This document shows, piece after piece, positions 1 to 43,864 of a stretch of DNA of 64,000 nucleotides. The position numbers and the translations under genes were made by a program. This DNA is from Calliphora vicina. Lineage: Eukaryota > Arthropoda > Insecta > Diptera > Calliphoridae. The stretch lies in contig NC_088782.1 in the NCBI RefSeq assembly GCF_958450345.1, positions 104,004,358 through 104,068,357 on the forward strand, read 5' to 3'. Every line of letters starts with the position of its first letter. Within the stretch, counting starts at the first letter, position 1. A model generated the notes under the pieces. The model saw only the letters and a list, made by a program, of their open reading frames with translations, searched no databases and was not told where the DNA came from.

Positions 1-2
1 GA

Positions 3-2858
3 AGACCTACTGAGTTTGTTAAAGACGCTCAGACAGATGAAGAGGAATTCCTAACTGAGTTTAAAACAGTTCAAGGACGCAGACCAACTGAGTTTGTTAA
101 AGACTCTCAAAGCGATGATGAGGAATTTGTAACTAAATTCCATTCAGTTGATGAAAGAAGACCTACCCAGTTTTGCAATGATCCACAGACTGCAGAAGAA
201 TTTGTTACTGAGTTCCGTTCAGTTAAGCAACGAAGACCTACAGAGTTTGTTAAAGACTCTCCCGGAGTTGAAGAGGAATTTATAACTGAATATCGTTCCG
301 TTAAAGAACGAAGACCTACTGAGTTTGGTAAAGACTCTCCAGAACTCGAAGAGGAGTTTATTACAGAATTCCGTTCAATTAAGGAACGAAGACCTACGGA
401 GTTTGTTAATGATGCACAAGTCAACGAAGAATATGTAACAGAATATCGCTCTGTTAAAGAACGAAGACCTACCGAGTTTGTCAATGAACCTATGTTTGAT
501 ACTACAACCAATGGAAATTCCGAATTTTTTGAATCTTCTAGTTTGCAAGAAGATTTCGACAATCAATTCTCTAGCTGGCCTCAATTTGAAGAGAAAATCG
601 AAACTCCAAAAGTAAATGTAAGAAGGTTTAATAACTCTGATTTTGAGCAACAAATCAGTTTCGAGGATGTGGAAGATTTTACTGTCACAAACATCAAGGA
701 AAAATCTTCTATTTCATTTAATGTTACCGAAATTTCAAGCGAAACTAACGAAAAATTCACCCTTAATCAAAGAAGACCTACAGGCTATGTAAGAAATTGC
801 CCTGAATCGCCAGAACTAAGTGAATCTGAAGAATGGCAAGAAACTTTCCATAGTCAAAAGAAAATTTATAGTCAAGTGCGTTCCTTAATGACCACAGAAA
901 CCTCAACACATATAGAACAGCGGGAGGTATCGTTTGATTCCTCGGCGGTACTAAATTCTGATAGTGAGGATTACACTAATTCGGTAATAAAACAAAGACG
1001 ACCAACTGGATTTGTAAGAAAAGACGAATATTCCGTTACATTTAATGATGAATCTGATGGGGATAATGATGACGAAAATTGGTCTTCTAACCAAAAAACC
1101 CCTACTGGTTATAAACGAAATAATGTAGAGATAGAGGAAATCCAACCACCAAAAGTGAAATTTGAAGACAGTGAATTTTCCACTTGGGCGGAGAGTGAAA
1201 CGGAAAAATTTACACTTAATCAAAGAAGACCTACTGAGTTTGTAAGAAATGAAAATAATGAAGCAGTCTGGAATGATATTAGCTTACAGAAAGATTCTGA
1301 AAATTTCTCCAAAAGCCAAGTGAAATTCGACACATCTACAGATTTTAAAGATGAGCAAGAAATTTGGGATTCTGATATCAAACAAAGAAGACCCACAGGT
1401 TATGTACAAAAACTGGAAAAACTCAATTTAACAGATGAAGAAGATGATTTTCATAATTCTCAAATTAAACAAAGACGACCAACCGGCTTTAATAGAGAAA
1501 TTTCTTTAGAAGATGAAGAATATACCAACAACCATTTTGAAAATAAAGAAATTCCCCATAATCCCACAGTTAGATTCAAGGAAATGGAGAACAGATTTAG
1601 TGATTCTGAAAATAATAGTGAGTCGTTGATAAAACAAAGAAGGCCTACAGGCTTCGTAAGAAAAGAAGAGTTGGATAATTTGGAAAAACAAGTAAATTTC
1701 CAGTTAAACGACGAAGAACACGAAACAATTTCTAAAGAAAATGAAGCCTTGAAGCAAAGAAGACCTACTGGTTTTATAAGAAAGGAAGAAGTTACCAAAC
1801 AAGTCAATTTCCAATTCAATCAAAACTCAGATGAAGATGAGAAAATTGAATTTGGAAATGAACAACTAAGGCAACGAAGGCCTACGGGTTTTATTAGAAA
1901 AAAGGAACTTAAGTGTTTAGAAAATCCTGCTCCCATATATCAACCACCAACTGACAACAATCACAACGACTTTGATGATAATTTATGGCAAGAGATGGAA
2001 AAAGATGTGCAACATGATTTCTCCAACAATATTGAAGAGGAATTTGCCAAAATACGTCATTCCTACGAACAGAATGAAGGAGATTTCCTAGAACAAAAAT
2101 CCCCCTTAAATAGTCCCCAACAACCTTTAGGCTTTGGCAAAAGTATTGAAGATGATTGGCTTAACTTTGAAAAATTAAAACCACAACGTACTAAGGAAAT
2201 CTTGCAATCACCACAAGAAATTAAAATAACTTTTAGTGAGGCTGAATTGGCAGCTACCACCTCAATACTCAAAGAACACAAATTAGATGAAGATATTCAA
2301 GCTAAGCCACGCAAAAGTAAAGTAACATTTGATTTTAAGACCGATGAACGTCTTATACCGGCCAGAAAACACCACAATGATTTAGAATATGACATGGACA
2401 ATGATGATGACGTGTATGATAAACCGCCACCGCCTATACCACCACAACCCATGCAACGCTTGTCGAATATAAATTATAATAACGAAACAACAATGACACC
2501 AATTGTGGCCATACCCACAAAAATTTCATTATTTGGTTCTCAAGTATCTCATGAAGATTATAACGAGGACAGTTGGTCAGCCATACGTAAACATCGCAAC
2601 TTAACTGTAGAATTCCAAAATATTAACACAGACTCTAAATTGTCGTCACCACCGCCTACCTTTAATACGCCACCACCTAAGCCTTCCTATCGCAATCCTA
2701 TGGCTCAACTGGCTATACAACGTGCCAAGGAGGTGCGTGCCGATATGGATGGTTTTAAGTCTCGTTCTATAAACGACAGAAAACCAGAGTCTGCGAGAAG
2801 GCAAAATCAGAAAGTATTAAATTTAAATAATGATGATTACGATGGTACTGATGCTTAG
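3..2858 (+). CDS. Partial gene: RRPT[EG]F-repeat acidic disordered protein, 3' end
   Basis: The frame is open from base 3 through the window edge to the TAG... stop region ending at 2858, so the true start lies to the left; the internal ATG at 492 is not the start. The first 160 residues are seven tandem units of 25-26 residues, each starting RRPTEF and carrying an acidic stretch and a T-E-[FY]-R-S-[VI]-K-[EQ]-R tail. About nine wider-spaced copies of [KN]QRRPTG[YF]VRK follow, separated by acidic serine-rich spacers. The C-terminal 250 residues lose the repeats and hold proline clusters (PPPPIPPQP, SPPPTFNTPPPKP) and a basic tail. No catalytic domain, signal peptide or membrane segment is visible. 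It is likely a scaffold or motif-repeat ligand, by inference only. I do not recognise the gene. It is uninterrupted for 2.8 kb in an AT-rich region, so it is certainly coding. It lies antisense to Pi3K68D, whose missing last exons must be further left. Confidence 0.9.
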   Translation, partial: RPTEFVKDAQTDEEEFLTEFKTVQGRRPTEFVKDSQSDDEEFVTKFHSVDERRPTQFCNDPQTAEEFVTEFRSVKQRRPTEFVKDSPGVEEEFITEYRSVKERRPTEFGKDSPELEEEFITEFRSIKERRPTEFVNDAQVNEEYVTEYRSVKERRPTEFVNEPMFDTTTNGNSEFFESSSLQEDFDNQFSSWPQFEEKIETPKVNVRRFNNSDFEQQISFEDVEDFTVTNIKEKSSISFNVTEISSETNEKFTLNQRRPTGYVRNCPESPELSESEEWQETFHSQKKIYSQVRSLMTTETSTHIEQREVSFDSSAVLNSDSEDYTNSVIKQRRPTGFVRKDEYSVTFNDESDGDNDDENWSSNQKTPTGYKRNNVEIEEIQPPKVKFEDSEFSTWAESETEKFTLNQRRPTEFVRNENNEAVWNDISLQKDSENFSKSQVKFDTSTDFKDEQEIWDSDIKQRRPTGYVQKLEKLNLTDEEDDFHNSQIKQRRPTGFNREISLEDEEYTNNHFENKEIPHNPTVRFKEMENRFSDSENNSESLIKQRRPTGFVRKEELDNLEKQVNFQLNDEEHETISKENEALKQRRPTGFIRKEEVTKQVNFQFNQNSDEDEKIEFGNEQLRQRRPTGFIRKKELKCLENPAPIYQPPTDNNHNDFDDNLWQEMEKDVQHDFSNNIEEEFAKIRHSYEQNEGDFLEQKSPLNSPQQPLGFGKSIEDDWLNFEKLKPQRTKEILQSPQEIKITFSEAELAATTSILKEHKLDEDIQAKPRKSKVTFDFKTDERLIPARKHHNDLEYDMDNDDDVYDKPPPPIPPQPMQRLSNINYNNETTMTPIVAIPTKISLFGSQVSHEDYNEDSWSAIRKHRNLTVEFQNINTDSKLSSPPPTFNTPPPKPSYRNPMAQLAIQRAKEVRADMDGFKSRSINDRKPESARRQNQKVLNLNNDDYDGTDA

Positions 2859-2931
2859 CTTATTGTAATTTATATATGTTAAATTATTGTTTTAGATAGA
2901 AGGAGTATTTCAATTGATATACTCTAATTTA

Positions 2932-2937
2932 AATAAA
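2932..2937 (+). promoter_or_regulatory. Polyadenylation signal of the repeat-protein gene
   Basis: AATAAA lies about 75 bases after the stop codon, followed by a T-rich stretch. It is the first canonical signal downstream. Confidence 0.6.
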
Positions 2938-3092
2938 CTTTTTATGATAAAATATGTCAAAAGATTGTTTTAATTTTAAGAATATGCTGAATTGTAAGCA
3001 CAAAATTATCGGGGGAAGCGAAGAGTATTCTCCTAGATAGTTAACTGTTATGAAGAAGGAACACCCAGGAATTGATTAATAAATTTACGATT

Positions 3093-3250
3093 GCAGGAAT
3101 TCCATTGATAACTGAGTTTTAATCAGTAAAGGAACGAAGACCTACTGAGTTTGTAAAATACACTAAAAACGATGTTGAGGAATTTGTTACTGATTTTCGA
3201 TCAGTTATGGAACGGAGACCTACTGAATTTGTTAATGATGCTCAATTAAG
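3093..3250 (+). pseudogene. Dead copy of the RRPTEF repeat units
   Basis: About 235 bases after the stop of the repeat-protein gene the sequence again codes for two repeat units: an I-T-E-F tail, an in-frame TAA, then SVKERRPTEFVK, an acidic stretch, V-T-D-F-R-S-V-M-E-RRPTEFVNDAQ. It ends as abruptly as it starts and has no splice sites that would join it to the gene. It looks like a duplicated scrap of the tandem array left outside the coding region. Confidence 0.75.
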
Positions 3251-3440
3251 GAACAAATTGAAAGTAAGGGTTCCAGGCAGCCGAGAAGTGAAGAAAAGAA
3301 GAGCAGCTCACGTGAGTTACCTGAATGTAGAAAGTCAGAAAAAGAGGGACAAATAGACATTAAAAAGAGAGAAGGGGAAGATTGAAAAGTTAAGAGAAAG
3401 ATGTCCGAAGGAGATTTTTAAATTGCGTACCAATGTGATG
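3251..3440. other. Unassigned purine-rich stretch
   Basis: A purine-rich plus strand between the dead repeat copy and the retroelement. No open frame longer than about 40 codons is seen and no family is recognised. Confidence 0.3.
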
Positions 3441-5340
3441 GCGGTTATTAGGTCACTCTAAAGAGATCCCCATGTCTGGTCTTTTTAACAAATTACTGAT
3501 CCTTATAAAGGCATTAATACCCTCTAGCCTCCGATGTCCCAGAAACCTTAAGCGTATATCTCTTAATACGGGACAGTGACAACGAAGATGAAAAATGGTC
3601 TTAACCTCCTCCTCGTTTTTACAACTTCTGCAGAAGTCGTTGTAGGGCAAGATAAGTCTCCTCGCGTGGTTGCCAAAAGTGCAGTGTCCGGTAATGACCG
3701 CCACTACACCACTTAATTGTTAGAGAGTCAAGCCATGAAGATATGTTGTTCGTCCACGATTCAGTCGGGGCCATATCATTCCGGTTATAGTGCATGTGGG
3801 TTCACAACCCCTTCTTGTCTGAGCTAGCTCATAGTAGAAGTTACTAATGTGAAGCTTGCATTTGAATAACGGAATCCCACATAGGAAATCTATGTCTCCG
3901 TCGGGTAGCATGGCGCCTTTTTTCGCTGTTGAATGTCTCGTCATCCTATTTAAGGATACCCGGCATTCCTGGACCAAATTAGATGTTGTGTATACACCTG
4001 TTAGATACTTTATGGCTGACTGTCAGTATATTTACGAATAGCCGCCCTTTTAATGGCTGATATTTCAGCCTAAATATAGTCTAGTCTCGAATTCCTGAAT
4101 GTAGACACCTGCGCCAACTCGATCTCCCTTCCTAGAACCGTCTGTATAGACTGATAGACCTGTTGTATCATGTAAAGGTCCGTCCATTACTTCCGTGTTG
4201 TACGGAATTGAGAAACAGAAATTCCGCGCCATGAAGGGCCTAGAAATGCAGTAATCGATATTATCCAGAAGAGTCTGAATCGCCCCAATCGCGTTTAAAC
4301 TAAAGGCCGAGGTAATTGCCATTTTTCTTGCCATTAGATCCACAGGTATCCAGTTCAATATAGTAAAGATTGACTTTGTTGCGGTCGTTCTTACAGCTCC
4401 TGTTATCAGAATTGCCATTCTTCTTAAAACTCTCTCGAAAAGCATACAAATTGAGCCTTTGTCTAGAGAATAGTGTCGGCTTAATGACCTATCACATAGC
4501 CAGTAAACGAACTGGCGTACCTAAGGCCTTCTTACAGGCAAAGCCTTGACATAGCCGTCAAGGCTTTTGATGTCCTTGAAAAGGTATTGGGTTTCCAGAA
4601 TAGTTTACTATCCAGAATAACTCCTAAATATTTTGCATTGCCCGATAGTGTTAGTTTAACACCATTTAGTGTTAGTTCCTTGTGAACAATACAAGTTTGG
4701 TTTTGCTTGGGTTAACACTCAATCCATTGTCTGTACTCCACCGCCTTAGTACACTGAGTGCATATTCCAGGCGTTGTGATATCGTGCTCAAGTGGATCCC
4801 AGAGACTGCCACTTCGGCGTCATCCGCTTAGGCGACAGTTTTATAACCCATGAGATCCAATTTCCTGAGCAGACAATTTATGGACAGATTCCACAGAAGT
4901 GGTGATAAGACGCCTCCCTGAGGCGTCCCCTAGTGGCCATTCTCGTGATCACAGCCGTTCCCTTTTCGGAACGATTGATCTTGTATCCTAGAAGGTTCGT
5001 AATGAACCTTACAGTTGATTGGTCCAGACCAAGATCCTGTAGAGCTGAAACTATAGTTGCAGGTTCTACATTATTGAAGGTGTGAAGTGCTGTCTCAACA
5101 GATTTGCCCTTCATGTAGGCGTGTTGAGAAAGAAAGAGATAATGATCCTTGTTTCAAAGACACTCGTACGTGGATGTCGATGATTCTTTCGAGGAGTCTG
5201 TATTACACTTTGATGTCCTCATCTAATACATAAAATCCGGCTCCAGTGCCAGATTGTATCATAGACCCATCAAACTGCTGTTCAGATAAAACCCACTCGT
5301 CAATACTTAGAAACACAATTGGGGGTGAAACACCAAAGTC
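3440..5340 (-). mobile_element. Degenerate non-LTR retrotransposon with RT and RNase H (I/Jockey-like)
   Basis: On the minus strand broken frames give reverse transcriptase signatures: GTPQGGVLSPLLWN near 4930, an A-D-D catalytic pair near 4830 (the preceding aromatic is replaced by a stop), PSKTKLVLF near 4710 and LGVILDSK near 4620. The RT-RNase H connector (LRRMAILITGAVRTT) lies at 4420-4370, an RNase H start (YTDGSRKGDRVGAGVY) at about 4140-4090, and a C-terminal CRSC...H...C finger at 3650-3570. A second RNase H start (DGSMIQSGTGAGFYVL) near 5270-5220 lies upstream of RT, which is out of order, so the locus is rearranged or made of two copies. Many stops and frameshifts make it inactive. 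It lies in the last visible Pi3K68D intron. Confidence 0.8.
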
Positions 5341-5600
5341 TAAAATCGTTACCCTATTGTTCGAATTCCCAAATTTTCGTGTGACTTACTTGTTACAAGT
5401 TCTTACGAATGCTTGCAACATGTAGCTGAAATATCAATACTTTTTTTGGGATATTTGAAGAATAATTTAATTAAGCAAAGTTAGTTTAAATATAATTATG
5501 ATATAATCATACATTTTAAACTTGGAATTAGAGTTGCTGATAGAACAGCATTGTAATGACCTTAATATTAAAAAGAGTAAACAATTCTATTATTCCTTAC
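5341..5600. other. Intron sequence, no further PX-domain exon seen
   Basis: AT-rich sequence downstream (in gene sense) of the last visible Pi3K68D exon. I searched the minus strand for the rest of the PX domain and found no open frame. Confidence 0.5.
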
Positions 5601-38920
<33,320 letters not shown>

Positions 38921-38973
38921 GGTTTGTGGGTTTTACACAATATTGGCTCAATGGTGGTGGTAAAGGTAGGATT

Positions 38974-39711
38974 CTAATGGTAAGAAAAAAGCAAACAAAA
39001 CAAAAAATTTTAATTAATTTTTAATTGTTATGAAAGAGGTAGGTAGATAATGTTTTATTTCTGGACGCAACTTGTGCTTTGTTAGTCTTTTTGCAAATGG
39101 CCATTGTAATGTATTTTCAATTAAATTTTTCTTTTCTTTTTTTGGTATTTTTTAACATTATCTACGACCTGGTTTGTAGGGACTACATAATCAACTTTTG
39201 TGTTGGTTATTGTGTGTGGCTGTTTTTGTTGTATGATGTGATATCGATAATAAAGTAAAATTTTTATCTTTGCTTTGTTGATGGTGATAATGAAATTGTT
39301 ATTATTGTTTTTTTTTTGTTTGTTTATAAATGCATTTATTTTTTTTTTGATTAAACAAATGAAATCGTAGACAGAAATAAAAAATTCTTTATTCGGTTTA
39401 TTTTTAACAATTTTGAAGTAAACGAGAATAAACAAAGTCATTAACGTTCAACACCACACATGCTCCTGACAAAAAGGCAGCTAAAATATAGTATCGAATT
39501 ATAAAAATTAACAAAATAAACATTCCTTTTATACACAACAAGGTACATATTGTACCTAATTTTTGTTGTATTTGAACAATTACAAGATGGGTGCTGCAGA
39601 GCACCTAAAAATGATCTGAAATATGATTTAAAATTAGAATAATCAAATTGCATTTTTCAGAAATTAATAGTACCTTTTAAAAGTTTCAGTTTTTTTCGGA
39701 TTAATTTGAAT
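38974..39711. other. 5' intron or upstream region of Pi3K68D
   Basis: AT-rich with poly-T; no exon recognised. Confidence 0.35.
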
Positions 39712-40357
39712 TAGTGAATGGTATGAAAAGCTAATAATCGATTTTCGACTTTTCGATCAACCATTTTCATTTCGATTTTTACAGTCGATTAACGAACCCA
39801 ATAATCGATTTTTTAATGAACAATTTTGGAACTATAGCAAATGACCCATATACGCTATAACTACGGATTAAAATCATTTTTGGAAGAGTATTATAACCAT
39901 AGAGAAAACACATAGAGCGGAAACTCTGCTGTCAAAGGTTCCTGACAACTGAGTTAGGTATTTGACAGGAGAGTTTCCGCTCTATGTTTATTCTCTATGA
40001 TTATAACTCCTTTATGTTGAAGTGCTCATTTTATAAACCTTAACGGCAAACATTTGAAAATTTTATTGAAAAAATTTCGTAGTACTTTTTATAAAAACTT
40101 CTTAAGGTTGAAAAAATTTCGCATTAAAAAATATTTTCCAATGTCAGCTGAAGATTAATATATTGAAAATTTTAATGAAAGCTAAAAACGTAGACAATAC
40201 TAAAAATTCAGGAATTTTAATTCTATTTCGATTAATCATTATCAAAAATCGATTTCAGCATAAAAATCGGAGTATATAAACGATCACGAAATAATCGTTT
40301 TTAGACCCGATTTAAATCGATTTTCGACCATAATCGTAATCGATTTACCATTCACTA
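39712..40357. mobile_element. hAT-type MITE, 646 bp, carrying a smaller MITE
   Basis: Inverted ends TAGTGAATGGTA / TACCATTCACTA, flanked by ATTTGAAT (39704-39711) and GTTTGAAT (40358-40365), an 8-bp duplication with one change. The subterminal parts have many ATCGATTTT motifs. The insert at 39898-39999 is listed separately. Confidence 0.75.
39898..39999. mobile_element. 102-bp MITE nested in the 646-bp MITE
   Basis: Ends CATAGAG / CTCTATG, near-palindromic over 40 bases (CATAGAGCGGAAACTCT...GAGTTTCCGCTCTATG), flanked by an exact 8-bp duplication ATTATAAC (39890-39897 and 40000-40007). Confidence 0.8.
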
Positions 40358-40613
40358 GTTTGAATAATGACTTTTCGGTCGAATATTACATTCGGATTCG
40401 GTTTGACTCTACAGAATAGTTTGATATATTTTCTAATAAAAACCTAATTTTGATACTTATTTATAAATTTATTTTATTTTCATTAAATTTATTTTTTCTG
40501 TTTATGTAATAGCTTTTAATTTAATAGCTTCAGTCCTTTATATTCTAAAAAATGAGTGATTGGAAATAATATCATAATATTCTAAAGTTAGTAGTTATAT
40601 AAACATTATGAAT

Positions 40614-41586
40614 TCATTTATATTTAAGCTTAAGTTCCTCCATAGTCAGCCTCTCCTTCATTTCCATTTCTAGTATTTTTAATTTTTCTCTGCTATTTAA
40701 TTGATGTATTTTTATATTTTCTTTGCTGCTCAATTCTTTTTCTTTCAATTGGATTCTCTTTTCTTTTATTAACAATTCCATCACTTTTAGTTTGTCTTTT
40801 ATGCGTAACTCTTTCACATCAACACCCATTTCTTCACATTTTATGCTGAATTCAGAGTCATTCATAGGACAGTGATTTAAATTAATCAAATTCGGCTTAA
40901 TTACAAGCATTTCAGGCTCAGGTATTTTGCTAGTAGTGGGAAAATTATCATCATCAGATTTATCTGTTGTATTATCGCTCTCAATTGTTATTGAGTCAAA
41001 CGTATTGTTGGGCTCAGACTGAAAGCATTCGTCTTTGACGGGAAGTTGTATTACATGGTGGCCAAAAATTTGCTCTAGTTCATGGTAATAGCCGCACTTT
41101 TTTAACACCATACCTAAAATTGCAACAAAGTTAGGTAGTCTTTAATGTTTAATATTACAAAATATCTACTTTTAGTATCTTCATTATCCAGTACCCCATT
41201 TGTCTCACTTTCAAAATCCCTAGCTCTATAGAAGCTATACCTCATGTTTTTTACTTTAGAACGCACCGTCTTCCATTGAATGTTCAAATTGCTTTCCTTG
41301 CAAAAACGCCGATAAAATAACTGAGAAGTTGGCTTCTGAAAACTATTGAATAGAATATACATTTTTATGTGTACATAATAGAAAACACAAACCTCCACAT
41401 CACGATTGTTTAATAAAAACTCTATGAGTGCCTTTTCTTCTGCCACTGTCCATTTTTTAATAGGTTTGAGTCTAACGCGAGTTTGTTTTAACTAAAACGT
41501 AAAAAAATTGCATTAAAAGTTAACATTCATTCAACTCAAAAGAATTATACCTGATTGTTATGGTTTATATTCATTTTATTTTGCAT
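40614..41586 (-). CDS. Myb/SANT-like DNA-binding protein with coiled-coil tail
   Basis: Four exons join in phase on the minus strand: 41586-41551, 41491-41393, 41335-41170, 41113-40614; 801 nt, 266 residues. Residues about 24-100 form a Myb/SANT-like trihelix: KKWTVAEEKALIEFLLNN, FYRRFCKESNLNIQWKTVRS and KVKNMRYSFYRARDF. The tail (residues about 185-266) is a K/E-rich coiled coil (MELLIKEKRIQLKEKELSSK). The architecture is typical of insect MADF/MSANTD-like regulators, many derived from Harbinger-partner proteins (family knowledge). The start is the first of two ATGs in exon 1. Introns are 57-61 bp except exon 3/4 (56 bp), typical for flies. The product probably binds DNA and dimerises; target unknown. 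It lies on the same strand as Pi3K68D, just 1.7 kb upstream of its start codon; it is nested if the non-coding first exon near 51 kb is right. Confidence 0.82.
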
Positions 41587-41929
41587 TTGAAAATCTGTTT
41601 AATTATTATTTTTGTACAAAATGCTTTAGAAATGTTCCATTTGTTTTTCCACTTGTTATTTTTGTTAATGTATGTAAATCACTGTAGACTGATATCTTTT
41701 GAAAAATAACACTTAACAGGTTTAACGAACTGAGATGCGCAGTGTTATTGTGTTATGTTATAATCGGTGTTACCATATGGCAAGTTTTTCCTTATTTTTT
41801 GCAAGCATTTTGAAATGCAAAAAAGTTGCTTGCATTAAGTTAAATAACACTTAAACCGTTCAATATAAAAATTCTCAAAAATACGTAAATTTATTCAAAT
41901 AATGTACAAATTCATTAAACATTGAAATA

Positions 41930-42113
41930 TTGGCCTGTTGCTCGGTATTTATAAATTTATCCACTTATTCCGGAAAGCCTCCCATTAAAGACTTTATAGT
42001 TGCTTTCGTTACTTTTTTGGAGGTGGTGAATACCTACTGTTACAAGACCTTTCCACAGGCCGAAGTTCTGGACAGTTGTGTAGATTTGCCTCCCGTGGTA
42101 AAAAATTTACATT
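41930..42113 (+). other. Coding-like open frame of unknown origin, interrupted by an inverted-repeat insertion
   Basis: The frame reads INLSTYSGKPPIKDFIVAFV, TFLEVVNTYCYKTFPQAEVL and DSCVDLPPVVKNLHY with no Met before it in frame within the clear stretch. The composition is protein-like, but no family is recognised. It is cut at 42103-42116 by the insertion 42117-42853. If that is removed the frame ends ten codons later. Possibly an exon or a transposon relic. Confidence 0.35.
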
Positions 42114-42395
42114 ATTTTATTTATAGATTTTTTGGTAATTATTCGAACTTTTTATATATATAATTTGAAAGTAAATTTTTAATTAGGCTTAAGTTCATTT
42201 TTATTACAATTTATTTGTAATAATTCAAAGAATATCACTGAATACTAAAATTTTAGACAATTGGTATTCAGTGATATTCTTTGAATTATTACAAATAAAT
42301 TGTAATAAAAATGAACTTAAGCCTAATTAAAAATTTACTTTCAAATTATATATATAAAAAGTTCGAATAATTACCAAAAAATCTATAAATAAAAT
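42114..42395. repeat. Palindrome, two 132-bp arms with 18-bp loop
   Basis: Arm 42114-42245 and arm 42264-42395 are reverse complements as far as I can read them without mismatch; the loop is TAAAATTTTAGACAATTG. Perfect identity at this length points to a recent origin or an assembly fold-back. Confidence 0.85.
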
Positions 42396-42853
42396 ATACA
42401 CATGGCACAGTAAAAGACTAAAATCAGTTTTCAATCTCCAGTTTGATTCAACGAATCAACACCAAGGAGAAAGAAAGAAAAAACACAAAAACATTCATAG
42501 CTGAATTGTTAACCAAAGGTTGACTACAGCAACACTAATAAAATGATAAATTTGTAATAATAAGAATACACATATATAATAAAAATATTTGAAATTTCGT
42601 CTAATTTACAAATAATATAAATATGAATTAGGCTTCCCATATTCTAATTCCTGATAATAGTAAGTTAAATAGATGATATTTACAAATAGACCTTGACAAT
42701 GAAGATTGTTGATGACGCCCTTGGCAGGGTAGAAAATGCATTCCAATTTGCCAATTGTCTAAAATTTTAGTATTCAGTGATATTCTTTGAATTATTACAA
42801 ATAAATTGTAATAAAAATGAACTTAAGCCTAATTAAAAATTTACTTTCAAATT
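42117..42853. mobile_element. Inverted-repeat insertion with 14-bp flanking direct repeats
   Basis: The direct repeat AAATTTACATTATT occurs at 42103-42116 and 42854-42867. The right end (about 42754-42857) is a third copy of the palindrome arm, in the same orientation as the second arm. A unique middle of about 350 bp separates them. Family unknown. Confidence 0.6.
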
Positions 42854-42867
42854 AAATTTACATTATT

Positions 42868-43860
42868 GTTTGAATACTACTTAAGCGGCTTTTTTCATAG
42901 TGACATGATGAAAAATCGGGCCAGAAATATGAAGGCTCTCTGTGCTGATTAAGAAAGGAAAAAGCCGTTTTTGTAGACTCCCTTATGTATAATTCTGTAA
43001 ATGGATTGCCACACAAGAAACTTCTGGGGGAATTTTGTTTTTTTTTGTCCGGTATTGTTCTCGAAAATTACATCGTCCATTAGTCACAGGAAGACCAGGA
43101 AGTTATGAAAAGTCTGCCAGTACATACAGTTGCAAACAAGATAATAGCATTTGAAATATTTTATATTTTTTCACAGTGTACTGTGTTTGACATGAAGAAG
43201 AAAGTGGACATCGAATACATTGTCAGTTCACAAAATATTGCATCTAGAAATCATCTCCTTACAGTCATATCAATAACTTCTATATTTAATTCGGTTTTTA
43301 TTTGCTTATCAGATTAAATGGATTGCATTTGATAATTCTGACGATATTTCGATCGTCCTGAGGTGCAGTTCCTAGGGATTGCAAACGGAACTGCACCTCA
43401 TATTTTTTTCTTTCTATTCAATAGCGTTTGATATATAGTTGAATATATGGAAAAGATTTTCCTTAATTTTTTTAACTTTAAAATTAATTTCCACTAAGCA
43501 ATGGTGCAATGTATTGCGCGATCCACTAAAACAGGAATTATAGAAAAAATAGCTCTATTTAACATTAAATATACGATGTATTCAATATTTGATTTCTTTA
43601 ACAAAAAATAAATACAAATGAATTCAATAATTCAGCACTGCTATTTCAATGTTGATAAAAAAAATGTCATATATTAAAACCTTTATTTCCGATGTTATCA
43701 TTATTTTTACAAAAAGATTACCTCACAAAAAATTTACAGGCTTGAACGAATTTTAAGTTCAAAAATTTTAGACGTTGTACGCAGTTTCAAAAAAAATCCT
43801 AGTGGTACTGTTATTTTCTTGTTCATAACTGTAAGTATCATCACACAAGAAGTGTATTTT
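42868..43860. other. Non-coding, low information
   Basis: One small frame at 43105-43317 has no recognised features; the rest is AT-rich. Confidence 0.35.
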
Positions 43861-43864
43861 TATA

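Noticed and set aside
107..562. 151-codon minus-strand frame
   Set aside because: It is the antisense shadow of the tandem repeats in the plus-strand gene.
951..2281. Several minus-strand frames (951-1223, 1460-1819, 2063-2281)
   Set aside because: All lie opposite the long plus-strand exon and show no independent features.
2859..5600. Search for remaining PX and C2 exons of Pi3K68D
   Set aside because: No frame matched; sequence is non-LTR relic or AT-rich.
39121..39653. Minus-strand frames upstream of Pi3K68D
   Set aside because: Low-complexity lysine/asparagine translation of AT-rich DNA, no splice context to support exons.
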